64,000 nt of DNA from Geobacillus genomosp. 3 (GTDB taxonomy: Bacteria; Bacillota; Bacilli; Bacillales; Anoxybacillaceae): contig NC_022080.4 of assembly GCF_000445995.2 (NCBI RefSeq), forward strand, positions 744,001 through 808,000, given 5' to 3'. Below the pieces are notes generated by a model. It ran no database searches and was not told the origin of the DNA. It saw only the letters and a list, made by a program, of their open reading frames with translations. A program made the position numbers and the translations under genes. This document shows positions 31,548-40,200 of the stretch, piece by piece. Every line of letters starts with the position of its first letter. Position 1 is the stretch's first letter.

Positions 31548-32605
31548 TGATGAAACATGTGCTGTACATCGGCTGGCTCGGCTTTCACAACGTTGGCGAT
31601 GAGCTGTTATGGAACCTTTTTGCTGCCTATGCCCGCCAATACGCCCCCGACGTCCGCATCACGCCGTCCACACCTACGGTCAACTGGAAAGACATTAGCC
31701 CGTACGACGCTGTTGTGCTCGGCGGCGGGTCGCTGTTGCTGCCGGGGTATATGGCCGTGTTGCATGAGGCGCATGAAGCGGGAAAACCAATATGGATATG
31801 GGGAAGCGGCATCGACTGGATCGGCCCGAGCGCGACCGCCGCGTTGCTTGCGGGCGCTAACCCCGCGCTCGGCAGCCATTTCTCCGCCAACGACGCCGAG
31901 CGGTTCCGCACCGTCCTCGCCGCGGCCGCCTTCGCCGGCATCCGCGGCCCGCTCAGCGAAGCGGCATTGCAAACGCTAGGCGCCTGCTCTTCAAACGTCC
32001 GCGTCATCGGTGATCCCGGGCTGTTGTTAGCGCCGCCTGCCCAAGCTGAACCGCCAAATAAAGAAAAAACGATCGGCCTCAACTGGGGGACGACATACAA
32101 CCGCCTTTTCGGCCAAAACGAAGCGCTCGTCGAAGACACCCTCGCCCGCGCCGCGAAAATGTGGATCGCCAACGGCTATCGCATTTATTTGTACACCGTC
32201 TGGCCGAACGACCGCCCCGCCTGCGAGCGGCTATACCGGAAAATCAACTGCCCCGAGCGCGTCACCTTCGACCGTGCGCCATACAACGAACAACAGCTGC
32301 TGCACCTTCTCCGCCCGTTCACCGCCACCGTCAATTTCAAACTCCACGCCAACGTCCTGTCCCTGGCCGCCGGCGTCCCCGCCGTCATGCTCGGCTACCG
32401 GTTCAAAGTGTTCGACTTCGCCGCCTCCATCGGCCTTGAGCGTTGCGTCGTTTCGACCGCAAGCCCGCAGCTCGAAACGGATTTGCTTGAAACCGTCGCC
32501 TTTGCCGAAGACCAACAACACCGCATCATCGCCCAATACGAAACCGCCCGCCGCCGCTATGTTCCGCTCTTGCTCGAACCGTTCAAACGCGGGCTGTTTC
32601 TTTAA
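31547..32605 (+). CDS. Polysaccharide pyruvyl transferase family protein (CsaB-like)
   Basis: A 352-residue GT-B-like polysaccharide pyruvyl transferase. Signatures: YIGWLGFHNVGDELLWNLF (about 5-23, the G-x-x-N-x-GD element), YDAVVLGGGSLLLPGY, SGIDWIGP, VRVIGDPGLLL, and the C-terminal NFKLHANVLSLAAGVPAVMLGYRFKV. CsaB-type enzymes add ketal-pyruvate to sugars, giving acidic glycans that bind SLH proteins. GTG/ATG/ATG are adjacent at 31544-31552; the ATG at 31547 has the best spacing from GGGG. The stop codon TAA is exactly the insertion target of the mobile element that follows. Confidence 0.83.
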   Translation: MMKHVLYIGWLGFHNVGDELLWNLFAAYARQYAPDVRITPSTPTVNWKDISPYDAVVLGGGSLLLPGYMAVLHEAHEAGKPIWIWGSGIDWIGPSATAALLAGANPALGSHFSANDAERFRTVLAAAAFAGIRGPLSEAALQTLGACSSNVRVIGDPGLLLAPPAQAEPPNKEKTIGLNWGTTYNRLFGQNEALVEDTLARAAKMWIANGYRIYLYTVWPNDRPACERLYRKINCPERVTFDRAPYNEQQLLHLLRPFTATVNFKLHANVLSLAAGVPAVMLGYRFKVFDFAASIGLERCVVSTASPQLETDLLETVAFAEDQQHRIIAQYETARRRYVPLLLEPFKRGLFL

Positions 32606-32844
32606 CAGATTTCCGAAAGAAGTCTCCCGCCTCAAGGAACGCGAAGGGGGCAACCGAGTGAGCAGGTGGGAGAGAAATGTCGGGTGGCGTTCGCCAACGA
32701 ATATGATCGAAGATGGTGAGAACGGACATCTTCGGAGCGAAGGGAAGCGTAAAGGGTCCTTGTGTGCGGCTTGCCGTTCGGCGAACAAGCACGAGTCGCT
32801 TGAAGCCCTGCCTTTAAGCAAAGCGTAGGTGGCGGGTAGTTCAC
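32606..32844 (+). mobile_element. Non-autonomous IS200/IS605-like element with omega-RNA-like right half, copy 2
   Basis: A 239-bp relative of copy 1, beginning CAGATTTCCGAAAGAAG right after TTTAA (which includes the TAA stop of the preceding gene) and ending GGTAGTTCAC at 32844. The stem at 32759-32767/32787-32795 keeps 7 of 9 pairs, two of them as U-G where copy 1 has U-A. The left hairpin loop is longer here (CTCCCGCC ... GGTGGGAG). No transposase or TnpB gene lies within or next to it. It separates the operon from its own terminator. Confidence 0.65.
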
Positions 32845-32867
32845 GGGGAAGGCCTCTTCCCCTTTTT
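32845..32867 (+). terminator. Terminator of the GT2-GT4-pyruvyltransferase operon
   Basis: GGGGAAG / CTTCCCC with four-base loop and TTTTT, beginning at the base after the mobile element's end. Confidence 0.9.
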
Positions 32868-32900
32868 CAACATGAACAGCGATTTTTTTAAAAAAAGTTG

Positions 32901-32929
32901 TTGACAATGTATAGGCCCGTCTATATAAT
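32901..32929 (+). promoter_or_regulatory. Consensus sigma-A promoter of tRNA-Val
   Basis: TTGACA, 17 bases, TATAAT: perfect vegetative promoter, 33 bases before the tRNA. Confidence 0.93.
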
Positions 32930-32962
32930 AAAAAATGTGTTCGATAGCGGACAGCAAAATAT

Positions 32963-33035
32963 GATTCCGTAGCTCAGCTGGGAGAGCGCCACCTTGACAG
33001 GGTGGAGGTCGCTGGTTCGAGCCCAGTCGGAATCA
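32963..33035 (+). tRNA. tRNA-Val (GAC anticodon)
   Basis: A 73-nt cloverleaf: acceptor GATTCCG / CGGAATC plus discriminator A, D-arm with AGCTCAGCTGGGAGAGC, anticodon stem CCACC / GGTGG around TTGACAG (anticodon GAC, reading GUC valine codons), T-arm GGTTCGAGCCC core. CCA is not encoded. A hairpin terminator follows, and a broken tyrosine recombinase lies 130 bases beyond, so this tRNA is the probable attachment site of a past integrative element. Confidence 0.95.
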
Positions 33036-33047
33036 CTAAAATGAGAG

Positions 33048-33085
33048 GCTTGAAATCCTTGCGTATCAAGGGTTTCAAGCTTTTT
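33048..33085 (+). terminator. Terminator after tRNA-Val
   Basis: GCTTGAAATCCTT / AAGGGTTTCAAGC stem, five-base loop, TTTTT. Confidence 0.88.
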
Positions 33086-33165
33086 CGTTTTATTGGCAAT
33101 TGTGTTGCAATCTCCGTGATTTAAAAACTTGCACAAAACTTGCACCTTTAGTCAACTAAAGGATT

Positions 33166-33455
33166 TTAACTCTGTTTTAACAGGGCATTTTCAAATTTCT
33201 CTGCCGCTTGCTCTTGTAAATCATCGCTGACATGTGAGTATAAATCTAAAGTTATACCAACGCGAGAATGTCCCAGCCGCTCGCTAACCACTTTTGGATT
33301 TTCTCCTTGCTGCATTAAGATGGTTGCATGTGTATGCCGCAAATCGCATTCCTGTGAAAATCGCAAGAAGGTAAGGGATCTATAGAGCTATCTTTAATCA
33401 GATTCAGAAATCGATTTACCTCATCTACTGTCCATGTTATTTTTTCTTCACTTTA
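33166..33455 (-). pseudogene. Decayed tyrosine recombinase (phage/ICE integrase)
   Basis: On the minus strand the segment 33455-33365 reads, in one frame, SEEKITWTVDEVNRFLNLIK, typical of an integrase core-binding domain. Then a frame change and deletion lead directly to the catalytic C-terminus FSQECDLRHTHATILMQQGE, KVVSERLGHSRVGITLDLYSHV (33366-33166), which contains the second Arg (R of LRHTH), the His of GHS and the Tyr nucleophile. The first catalytic Arg and most of the middle are gone, so it cannot act alone. Adjacent to tRNA-Val, it marks the edge of an old integrated element. Confidence 0.82.
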
Positions 33456-33613
33456 AAAAAGGGTATTCGGATCATCTGGTGGAATACAATTTAGGTTTAG
33501 TTATCCCCTAGTGTTTTGTTACACTATTTTTTTCGAACTGTGCAACAAGTTATTCCGATATTATGGGTAGTCCTATGATAGAATTAAATTACATTCTTAG
33601 GACGGTGACATTT

Positions 33614-33802
33614 ATGAAAGAGTTTTTATCTAGTTTTTTACTTATTACCAGTTGGCTTATATTTGCAATAAGTGGATACCTATTTATTTGGACAATCTTC
33701 TTCGTTTATGCCATTGTACCAGCCTTTTTGAGTTTAGCTGTTGGCTTATTCTGCTTTTATTGCTCAAAGAAGCTGGACAGTAACATCAAAAAGAATTCTT
33801 AA
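33614..33802 (+). CDS. Possible small membrane protein
   Basis: A 62-residue frame from MKEFLSSFLLITSWLIFAIS with two hydrophobic segments (about 5-28 and 32-52) and a basic tail CSKKLDSNIKKNS. The ATG at 33614 follows AGGACGGTGACATTT, a modest ribosome site; an in-frame start at 33563 also exists. Base composition is AT-rich like the following region, unlike the core genes. No family recognised; could be a chance ORF. Confidence 0.4.
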   Translation: MKEFLSSFLLITSWLIFAISGYLFIWTIFFVYAIVPAFLSLAVGLFCFYCSKKLDSNIKKNS

Positions 33803-34080
33803 AATCCCCCTATGTCGCAGTATGTGTCTACTTTATATAATTCCGAAATTAACGGTTTTCACCCCTTAATCTGAAGAACCAAAAAAGTAGAGAAAATGGG
33901 TTAAAATGTTTTGTCTAGAGGTTTTGAAAACCTAATTAGATACAGGAGAATAGTTAAGTCCTAGTTAGTGATTGAGAGTTTTATCTATAAATGTGGAAGT
34001 AGGTACCGTCAAAAGTTCTATGAAAACTCCATACAGATCATCGCATTGAGCATCGTGAGGCATCCTGGGAGCCGGATTCA

Positions 34081-34164
34081 CCCTTGACCAACACCCGCCA
34101 AAGGTGCGGAAGAGTCGTCAAGGGCGGCGGGGACAAAAAAGAAGGCATAGGAAAGCCGCCCTTG
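34081..34164 (+). other. GC-rich patch with two mutually exclusive hairpins
   Basis: CCCTTGAC (34081-34088) can pair with GTCAAGGG (34117-34124), while CAAGGGCGGC (34119-34128) can pair with GCCGCCCTTG (34155-34164); the two stems compete for CAAGGG. It sits inside an otherwise AT-rich gap (33803-34423) that has no gene. Could be a remnant of an IS end or an RNA switch; nothing further recognised. Confidence 0.45.
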
Positions 34165-34196
34165 CCATGGCCGAATTTTACTTTTTTGGGGGGATT

Positions 34197-34226
34197 GTAT
34201 TAAAACTAAAAAGGAATTAAAAATAC
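34197..34226. repeat. Direct repeat copy 1 upstream of the methylase-specificity gene
   Basis: A 30-base unit from GTATTAAAACTAAAAAGG to AATTAAAAATAC with GTATT/AATAC inverted ends, repeated 169 bases further on with four differences or indels. Confidence 0.7.
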
Positions 34227-34365
34227 CCTTTACAAAAATTTCATTGTATGTTATATTAAAAACGCAGGGATGGTCAACCATAAGTTACTTCATTAAATAA
34301 TGAGTAATGTCTTTGAAGACAATCCTTGCGACAATGGAATTATTGAATAAGGAAGTTTCTTTTTT

Positions 34366-34396
34366 GTATTAAAATTAAAAAAGGAATTAATAATAC
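34366..34396. repeat. Direct repeat copy 2, next to the methylase-specificity start
   Basis: A 31-base copy, ending 27 bases before the ATG and close to its ribosome site TTAGGAGGTAAAATA. Position suggests an operator or duplicated promoter segment. Confidence 0.7.
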
Positions 34397-34423
34397 TTTA
34401 TTTAAAAATTAGGAGGTAAAATA

Positions 34424-36364
34424 ATGAGCCGCGACAAAGCGTTGCAATTTATTCATGAATTAGAAAATCAATTTAATAAGAAAGAAATTGAAGCGGAAAA
34501 AGGATTAACAGTCGAATTATTAAAGCTGCATACTCTGTTTTTTGCCATGGAGAATGAAAAATATGGTGAGAAGTTCACAAACATCATAACAAGGGAAGAA
34601 CTTAAAAATCGCGGCGGAAATGTAAAAGAGACCATCCAATCTTTATACCGTATGCTTGAAAGTATAGAGCCTTCACTCTCTGGCGTGTTTCTTAACGATA
34701 CATTCAAGAACATCGAGGAAACCACTCTTTATAAATTAGTGGTTCTTCTTGAACGATATGGATTAACGAAAACGGAGTATCAACATAGCGAGGCTACGGC
34801 AGTTTTTTTTGAAACATTAATAAAAGAGCTGCTTGCGTCCTCAAAAGGTTATGACTTCACACCTGATGGTCTGTCACAGCTAATGATTCAGGCATTAAAG
34901 CCAACCACGGGATCCGTATATGACGGAACTGCTGGAATTGCAAATATACTGGTTGATGCTTACCGATACGCTAAAGGCAAAGGAAAAGATATTACTGTTT
35001 ATGGACAAGAGATTAATGAGGAGTTATATGTTATTGGCAAGCTGAATTTGTTTGTCAATCATATCTTGCCAGAACAGGGGGATATGAAATTAGGTGATAC
35101 CATTCGTGACCCGAAATGGCTTGAAAATGGGCGTCTGATGCAATTTGACTATATTATGATGAATTTCCCATTCGGTTTAAGAGATTGGGGATATGAGTTT
35201 GCCATCAATGACCCTTATCATCGATTTGAATTATATGATCTTCCATCTAAATCACAAGGAGATTATTCCTTTATATTACATGCATTGGCGTCTTTAAATC
35301 AGGAAGGGAAAGCGGCATTAATCGTTCCTTTTGGAACACTGGTTAGAGGTGCGGCAGAAAGAAAAATTCGCTCCATCTTATTAAAAGACGATGTAATCGA
35401 AAGCATTGTTTCCCTTCCAAACAATTTATTTAGCGGAACGGGTATTCAGGTGGCGCTTCTTCTATTGAATAAACATAAACCAAGCCACAAAAAAGGCAAA
35501 GTGCAATTCATTAATGCCGAAGGGGATTATGAGCGGACAAGAACACAGAAATATTTGACTTCCAAACATGTCCAGAAAATCATTGAAACGCTCGAGGAAT
35601 ATGAAAACAAAGAAAAATACTCACGCATTGTTGCTATAGATGAAATTGCCGAAAATAATTGGGACTTAAACCCATCCTTATACTTCATTCATGTGGAACT
35701 GGACACAGAATTCGGCAAGATCGTCTTTAATAAGAAAAAATACGAAAGCGAAGCGGAAAAACTTGTGCAGATCGGGGATATTGCGGAGGTCATCCGCGGC
35801 GTGAATCTTCCAACCCGTAGACAAATCGAAAGTGCAGACGGGGAGTTATTCCCTGTTATTCAAATACGAGATATCGAAAATGGAGAAATACGATTTGAAA
35901 CCATTGATGAATTTCCGATTCAAACAAGAGATGTACAGCGTGTTACCGCACAGCCGGGGGACATTTTAGTGTCAAGCAGGGGAACCCAACAGAAAATTGC
36001 CATTGTTCCGGAATACGACGGAACGATTTTAGTATCGAATATGTTTATTATCATTCGCCTTCATTCTACGAAAGAAGTCGATCCTGTCTACGTCAAACGT
36101 TTCTTAGAAAGTCCGATTGGTCAATACTTTTTTGAAGCTCATCAAAGCGGATCCATTGCAACGGTTCTAACTCCAAATGATATTCGTTCCATTGAGTTGC
36201 CTTTGCTTCCTATTGAGCAGCAACAGGAGATGATTAGACAACTGGAAGAAGCAGATGAATTAATTCGCAAAGCTTATGAAGAGAGGAAGCAAAAATACTT
36301 TGATGCTTATCAAAAGTTTGGCATCGGAGCTTTTATCCGACCAATGACAAAGCAGGGGGAATGA
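34424..36364 (+). CDS. Fused N6-adenine methylase / HsdS-like specificity protein
   Basis: A 646-residue protein. Residues about 1-130 are helical; 140-430 form an HsdM-type gamma N6-adenine methylase with FTPDGLSQLMIQAL, motif I as YDGTAGIANILVDAY (about 165-179) and motif IV as NFPFG (about 247-251), where the usual N-P-P-F has Phe for the first Pro. Residues about 447-630 are one type I target-recognition domain (VQIGDIAEVIRGVNLPTRRQ ... FPVIQIRDIENGEIRFE ... LLPIEQQQEMIRQLEEADEL). It therefore combines M and a half S subunit. AT-rich, with good ribosome site TTAGGAGGTAAAATA. No R gene is in its own operon; the neighbour is an unknown protein. Confidence 0.83.
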   Translation: MSRDKALQFIHELENQFNKKEIEAEKGLTVELLKLHTLFFAMENEKYGEKFTNIITREELKNRGGNVKETIQSLYRMLESIEPSLSGVFLNDTFKNIEETTLYKLVVLLERYGLTKTEYQHSEATAVFFETLIKELLASSKGYDFTPDGLSQLMIQALKPTTGSVYDGTAGIANILVDAYRYAKGKGKDITVYGQEINEELYVIGKLNLFVNHILPEQGDMKLGDTIRDPKWLENGRLMQFDYIMMNFPFGLRDWGYEFAINDPYHRFELYDLPSKSQGDYSFILHALASLNQEGKAALIVPFGTLVRGAAERKIRSILLKDDVIESIVSLPNNLFSGTGIQVALLLLNKHKPSHKKGKVQFINAEGDYERTRTQKYLTSKHVQKIIETLEEYENKEKYSRIVAIDEIAENNWDLNPSLYFIHVELDTEFGKIVFNKKKYESEAEKLVQIGDIAEVIRGVNLPTRRQIESADGELFPVIQIRDIENGEIRFETIDEFPIQTRDVQRVTAQPGDILVSSRGTQQKIAIVPEYDGTILVSNMFIIIRLHSTKEVDPVYVKRFLESPIGQYFFEAHQSGSIATVLTPNDIRSIELPLLPIEQQQEMIRQLEEADELIRKAYEERKQKYFDAYQKFGIGAFIRPMTKQGE

Positions 36365-37042
36365 GTGTTGAAAAAGAAACTTCTTCTTGAATTAAGAAAT
36401 AGTCTAAGAAGACGAGGATTTTGGGTGGACGTAGTAGATGAAGAATTAGTTTTGGATGTATGGTATTCAAAATCCAACTTCATCGAAATGGTCAGTTTAT
36501 TAACAGCATTACAAATAGGCGTTAGCATTGGCGAACAAGGGATTCGGCTGAAGCCGAATACCCTTGTTTCGGATGAACTATTCCAGCAAATAGAGTTTTT
36601 TCATCGACAAGGATGGAACTGGTTTTCTGTTTTCAGACCACAAGAAGTCCCAGTTGCATGGAATCATAATCCAGACAATGACCTCTCTATATTGGATTTG
36701 GATAGCGGCATTGCTAGTCTAGTATTTGCATTAAATAAAGTCGGGTTATATACTTCTATGAGTTGTGACGGCCATGGGCAAAGAGAGCCAAACATCTGGC
36801 TACGCAGACAGGATCATGCTGAAACAATCCGGGACATACTTATGGAAGCTAATCAACAAGTCAGTTTTGCGTATGATTGGGAAATAAAGAAAGGATATAG
36901 AAATATTGCGCTAACTGCAAAGAGACGTTTATCCAACGATAAATGGGATGTGGAGAAAATACAGGACGATGCATTAGCTTTATCAGAATATATTTATAAA
37001 AACTATTCTGCATCTGATGGTAAGAAGTTGAAGTTGTTATAA
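36365..37042 (+). CDS. Unrecognised protein coupled to the methylase-specificity fusion
   Basis: A 225-residue soluble protein starting GTG at the base after the methylase stop, with AGGGGGAATGA as ribosome site, so coupled to it. N-terminal region: basic helix then strand-rich (RRRGFWVDVVDEELVLDVWY). The middle has SILDLDSGIASLVFALNKVG and a striking TSMSCDGHGQREPNIWLRR motif (Cys about 134, Asp, His), perhaps a metal or catalytic site. The end is helical (KIQDDALALSEYIYKNY). I do not recognise the family. Operon coupling suggests a defence or modification-control role. Confidence 0.7.
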   Translation: MLKKKLLLELRNSLRRRGFWVDVVDEELVLDVWYSKSNFIEMVSLLTALQIGVSIGEQGIRLKPNTLVSDELFQQIEFFHRQGWNWFSVFRPQEVPVAWNHNPDNDLSILDLDSGIASLVFALNKVGLYTSMSCDGHGQREPNIWLRRQDHAETIRDILMEANQQVSFAYDWEIKKGYRNIALTAKRRLSNDKWDVEKIQDDALALSEYIYKNYSASDGKKLKLL

Positions 37043-37288
37043 TAGAGTTTCTTAAGGAGTAGGGAATGCGATGATGTATAAAAGTTTGCCTAGTGGCTGT
37101 CGAACTCAGATCAGAGACACCCCATCTATCTTGCATTACACAAAATTCTTGATGGTGCTATAAGAGTAATGTAAATTTCATGATAAAATAGAACTATGAT
37201 AATTTCTTTCAGGCAATAATGTATTGGCAAATATTTATTAAGTATTAGACTGAGTGCGCAGAGAAATATGTATGGGTGAGGTGTGTAT

Positions 37289-40200
37289 ATGTTACACAAT
37301 TTTCGTTTCTTAGAAGAAAAATGGGAAATTCTCGCCCGTGTTGGGGAAACGGCGGAACGGAATGTATATCAAAATCCAAACGTGACGATTAGTGAGTTGA
37401 GAAAATTTGCGGAAACGATTACAAAATATATTTTAGCTTTAGAAGAAATTCGGGAAGAACGGGGAACTGATCAGCAAGAACGTCTAAGAGTTCTGTTTTA
37501 CGAGCAAATTATCCCGAAAGAAATATATGACTTATTTACGGTTATTCGGTTGAAAGGGAATGAAGCGGTACATAATCCGGGTTATGGAGAAGTAAACGAA
37601 GCAAAAGCTTTATTGCATATGGCGTTCCGCATAGCCGTTTGGTTTATGGAAGTGTATGGCGATTGGTCATTCCAAGCTCCAGAGTATATTGAACCGACAC
37701 CACAAGCATCTATATCAGCGGATGAGTTGGATCATGTCGTCAAGTCATACGAAGAAAAGCTTGCTCAATTGAAAACAGAGCTTGAAAAGATACGGAAAGA
37801 ACAGCTATATATTAGCAGTGAAGAAAAGCAAAAACGACGTGAATTCTCTCAACGCGCCGTCGCTAACTTTGAATTGACAGAGGCAGAAACCCGTATTCTT
37901 ATTGACCAACAGTTACGGGATGCTGGATGGGAGGCTGACTCTGAAAAATTACGGTTTTCTAAAGGAGCTCGTCCGGAAAAGGGACGAAACATGGCCATCG
38001 CGGAATGGCCTTTAAAACGCGGTTACGCCGATTACGCACTATTTATTGGCCTTGAACTAGTGGGAATCATTGAGGCGAAACGCGCCAGCAAAGATATTCC
38101 ATCCGACATTGAACAAGCAAAAGAATATGCAAAATTAGTCGTTCGACATGGTGATGAAGTGATCCATGAACCGTGGGGAGATTACTTTGTCCCATTTCTC
38201 TTTGCGACAAATGGGCGGCCATATTTAAAACAGCTCGAACAAAAATCAGGCATTTGGTTTTTAGATGCCCGAAAATCGACGAACCATCCACGCCCGCTGC
38301 AAGGTTGGTACACTCCTCGCGGGTTAAAAAAATTGTTGGAGCAAGATATCGAACGTTCGGAACAATTTTTGCGTGGTGAAAAATTTGGTTATCTGAAATT
38401 AAGACCTTACCAAGTGAAAGCCATTCAAGCCGTTGAAAAAGCACTGGAAGAGAAAAAACGCAGCATTTTAATCGCAATGGCAACCGGAACAGGAAAAACG
38501 CGAATGGCGATCGGCCTCATTTACCGATTGCTCAAAGCAAAGCGGTTTCACCGAATTTTATTCCTTGTTGACCGAAAAGCGCTAGCGGAACAAGCGGAAA
38601 GTGCTTTTAAAGAAAGCAAGATGGAAAGTTTCCATACGTTCACCGAAATTTATAGCTTACAATCGTTGTACGATCAAAAACCAGATGACGAAACGAAAGT
38701 GCATATCGCTACCGTACAAGGGATGCTAAAACGAATTTTTTATAACGACCGCCCGGAAGACATCCCGCCGGTGGATCAATATGACTGCATCATTGTGGAC
38801 GAAGCCCATCGCGGCTATACGTTAGATAAAGAAATGGATGAGGTGGAACTGCAATTTAGGGATCATCAAGACTATGTCAGCAAATACCGCAAAGTGCTCG
38901 ATTATTTTGATGCCGTCCGCATCGGGTTGACGGCGACGCCAGCACTCCATACGACGGAGATCTTTGGTCCGCCTGTCTTCACGTATTCTTACCGGGAAGC
39001 GGTAGTGGATGGCTATTTAGTCGACCATGAACCCCCGTATCAATTTGAAACGGTGTTGAAAAAAGAAGGGATAACGTGGGCGAAAGGGGAAACGGTCGAT
39101 GTGTATGACACGGTGACAGGAACGATTTCTCAAGAGTATTTAGAAGACGAAGTCAATATTGATGTGTCTCAGTTTAACACAAAAGTCATTACGGAAAGCT
39201 TTAATCGTGTCATCATTCGTGAATTGACGAAATATATTTCTCCGGATGATGAAGGAAAAACGTTAATTTTTGCTGCCACTGATGATCATGCCGACTTAGT
39301 CGTTCGCCTTTTAAAAGAAGAGTTCGAAAAACTATACGGTGAAGTCGAAGACAACGCGGTGATGAAAATTACCGGTTCGATTAAAGATCCTTCCGGTGCG
39401 ATCCGCCGTTTTAAAAACGAAAAATATCCAACAATTGTCGTTACGGTTGATTTGCTGACGACGGGTGTGGACGTGCCGGCGATTACGAATCTTGTTTTCT
39501 TACGGCGTGTTCGCTCGCGCATTCTGTATGAACAAATGTTAGGACGCGCGACGAGAAGATGCGAAGAAATCCAAAAAGACCATTTTAAAATTTTTGATGC
39601 GGTTGGGATTTATGAATCTTTAAAACCATATACAAGCATGAAGCCGGTCGTGACGCGCCCGAATATTTCACTGACGCAATTAGTCGAAGAATTAGAGGGG
39701 CTAGAAAAAACGGAACATCTTCAATATCAAAAAGAACAAATGATTGCCAAAATCCAGCGGAAAAAGCGGAAATGGTCCGATCGGCAGCACCAAGACTTTA
39801 AAGTGCTGTCCGGTGGCAAAACGGTCGATGAGTTTATCGATTGGGTAAAAAGCTTGCAGCCGGATGAATTACCTGTACAATTAAAAGAGTACAAGTCGAT
39901 GTTCCGTTATATGGATGAAAATCGCTACCGGGAAAATAAGCAATATATTTCTAAACATGAGGATAAACTGATTGCGGTAAAACGCGGATACGGAAACGCG
40001 GAAAAGCCAGATGACTACTTGCAATCGTTCGGCGAATTTATTCGCAACAATATGAATAAAATCCCGGCTTTAATGATTGTTTGCCAACGACCAACCGAGT
40101 TAACAAGAGAAGAACTGAAAAAGCTGCTGCTCGAACTAGACCAAAAAGGCTTTTCCGAGAAAAAACTGCAAGCGGCATGGCGTGAAGCGAAAAACGAAGA

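Noticed and set aside
34424-36364. Reading the methylase fusion as HsdM of the type I operon
   Set aside because: A complete HsdM with NPPF lies directly behind hsdR; this protein has its own recognition domain and a different motif IV.
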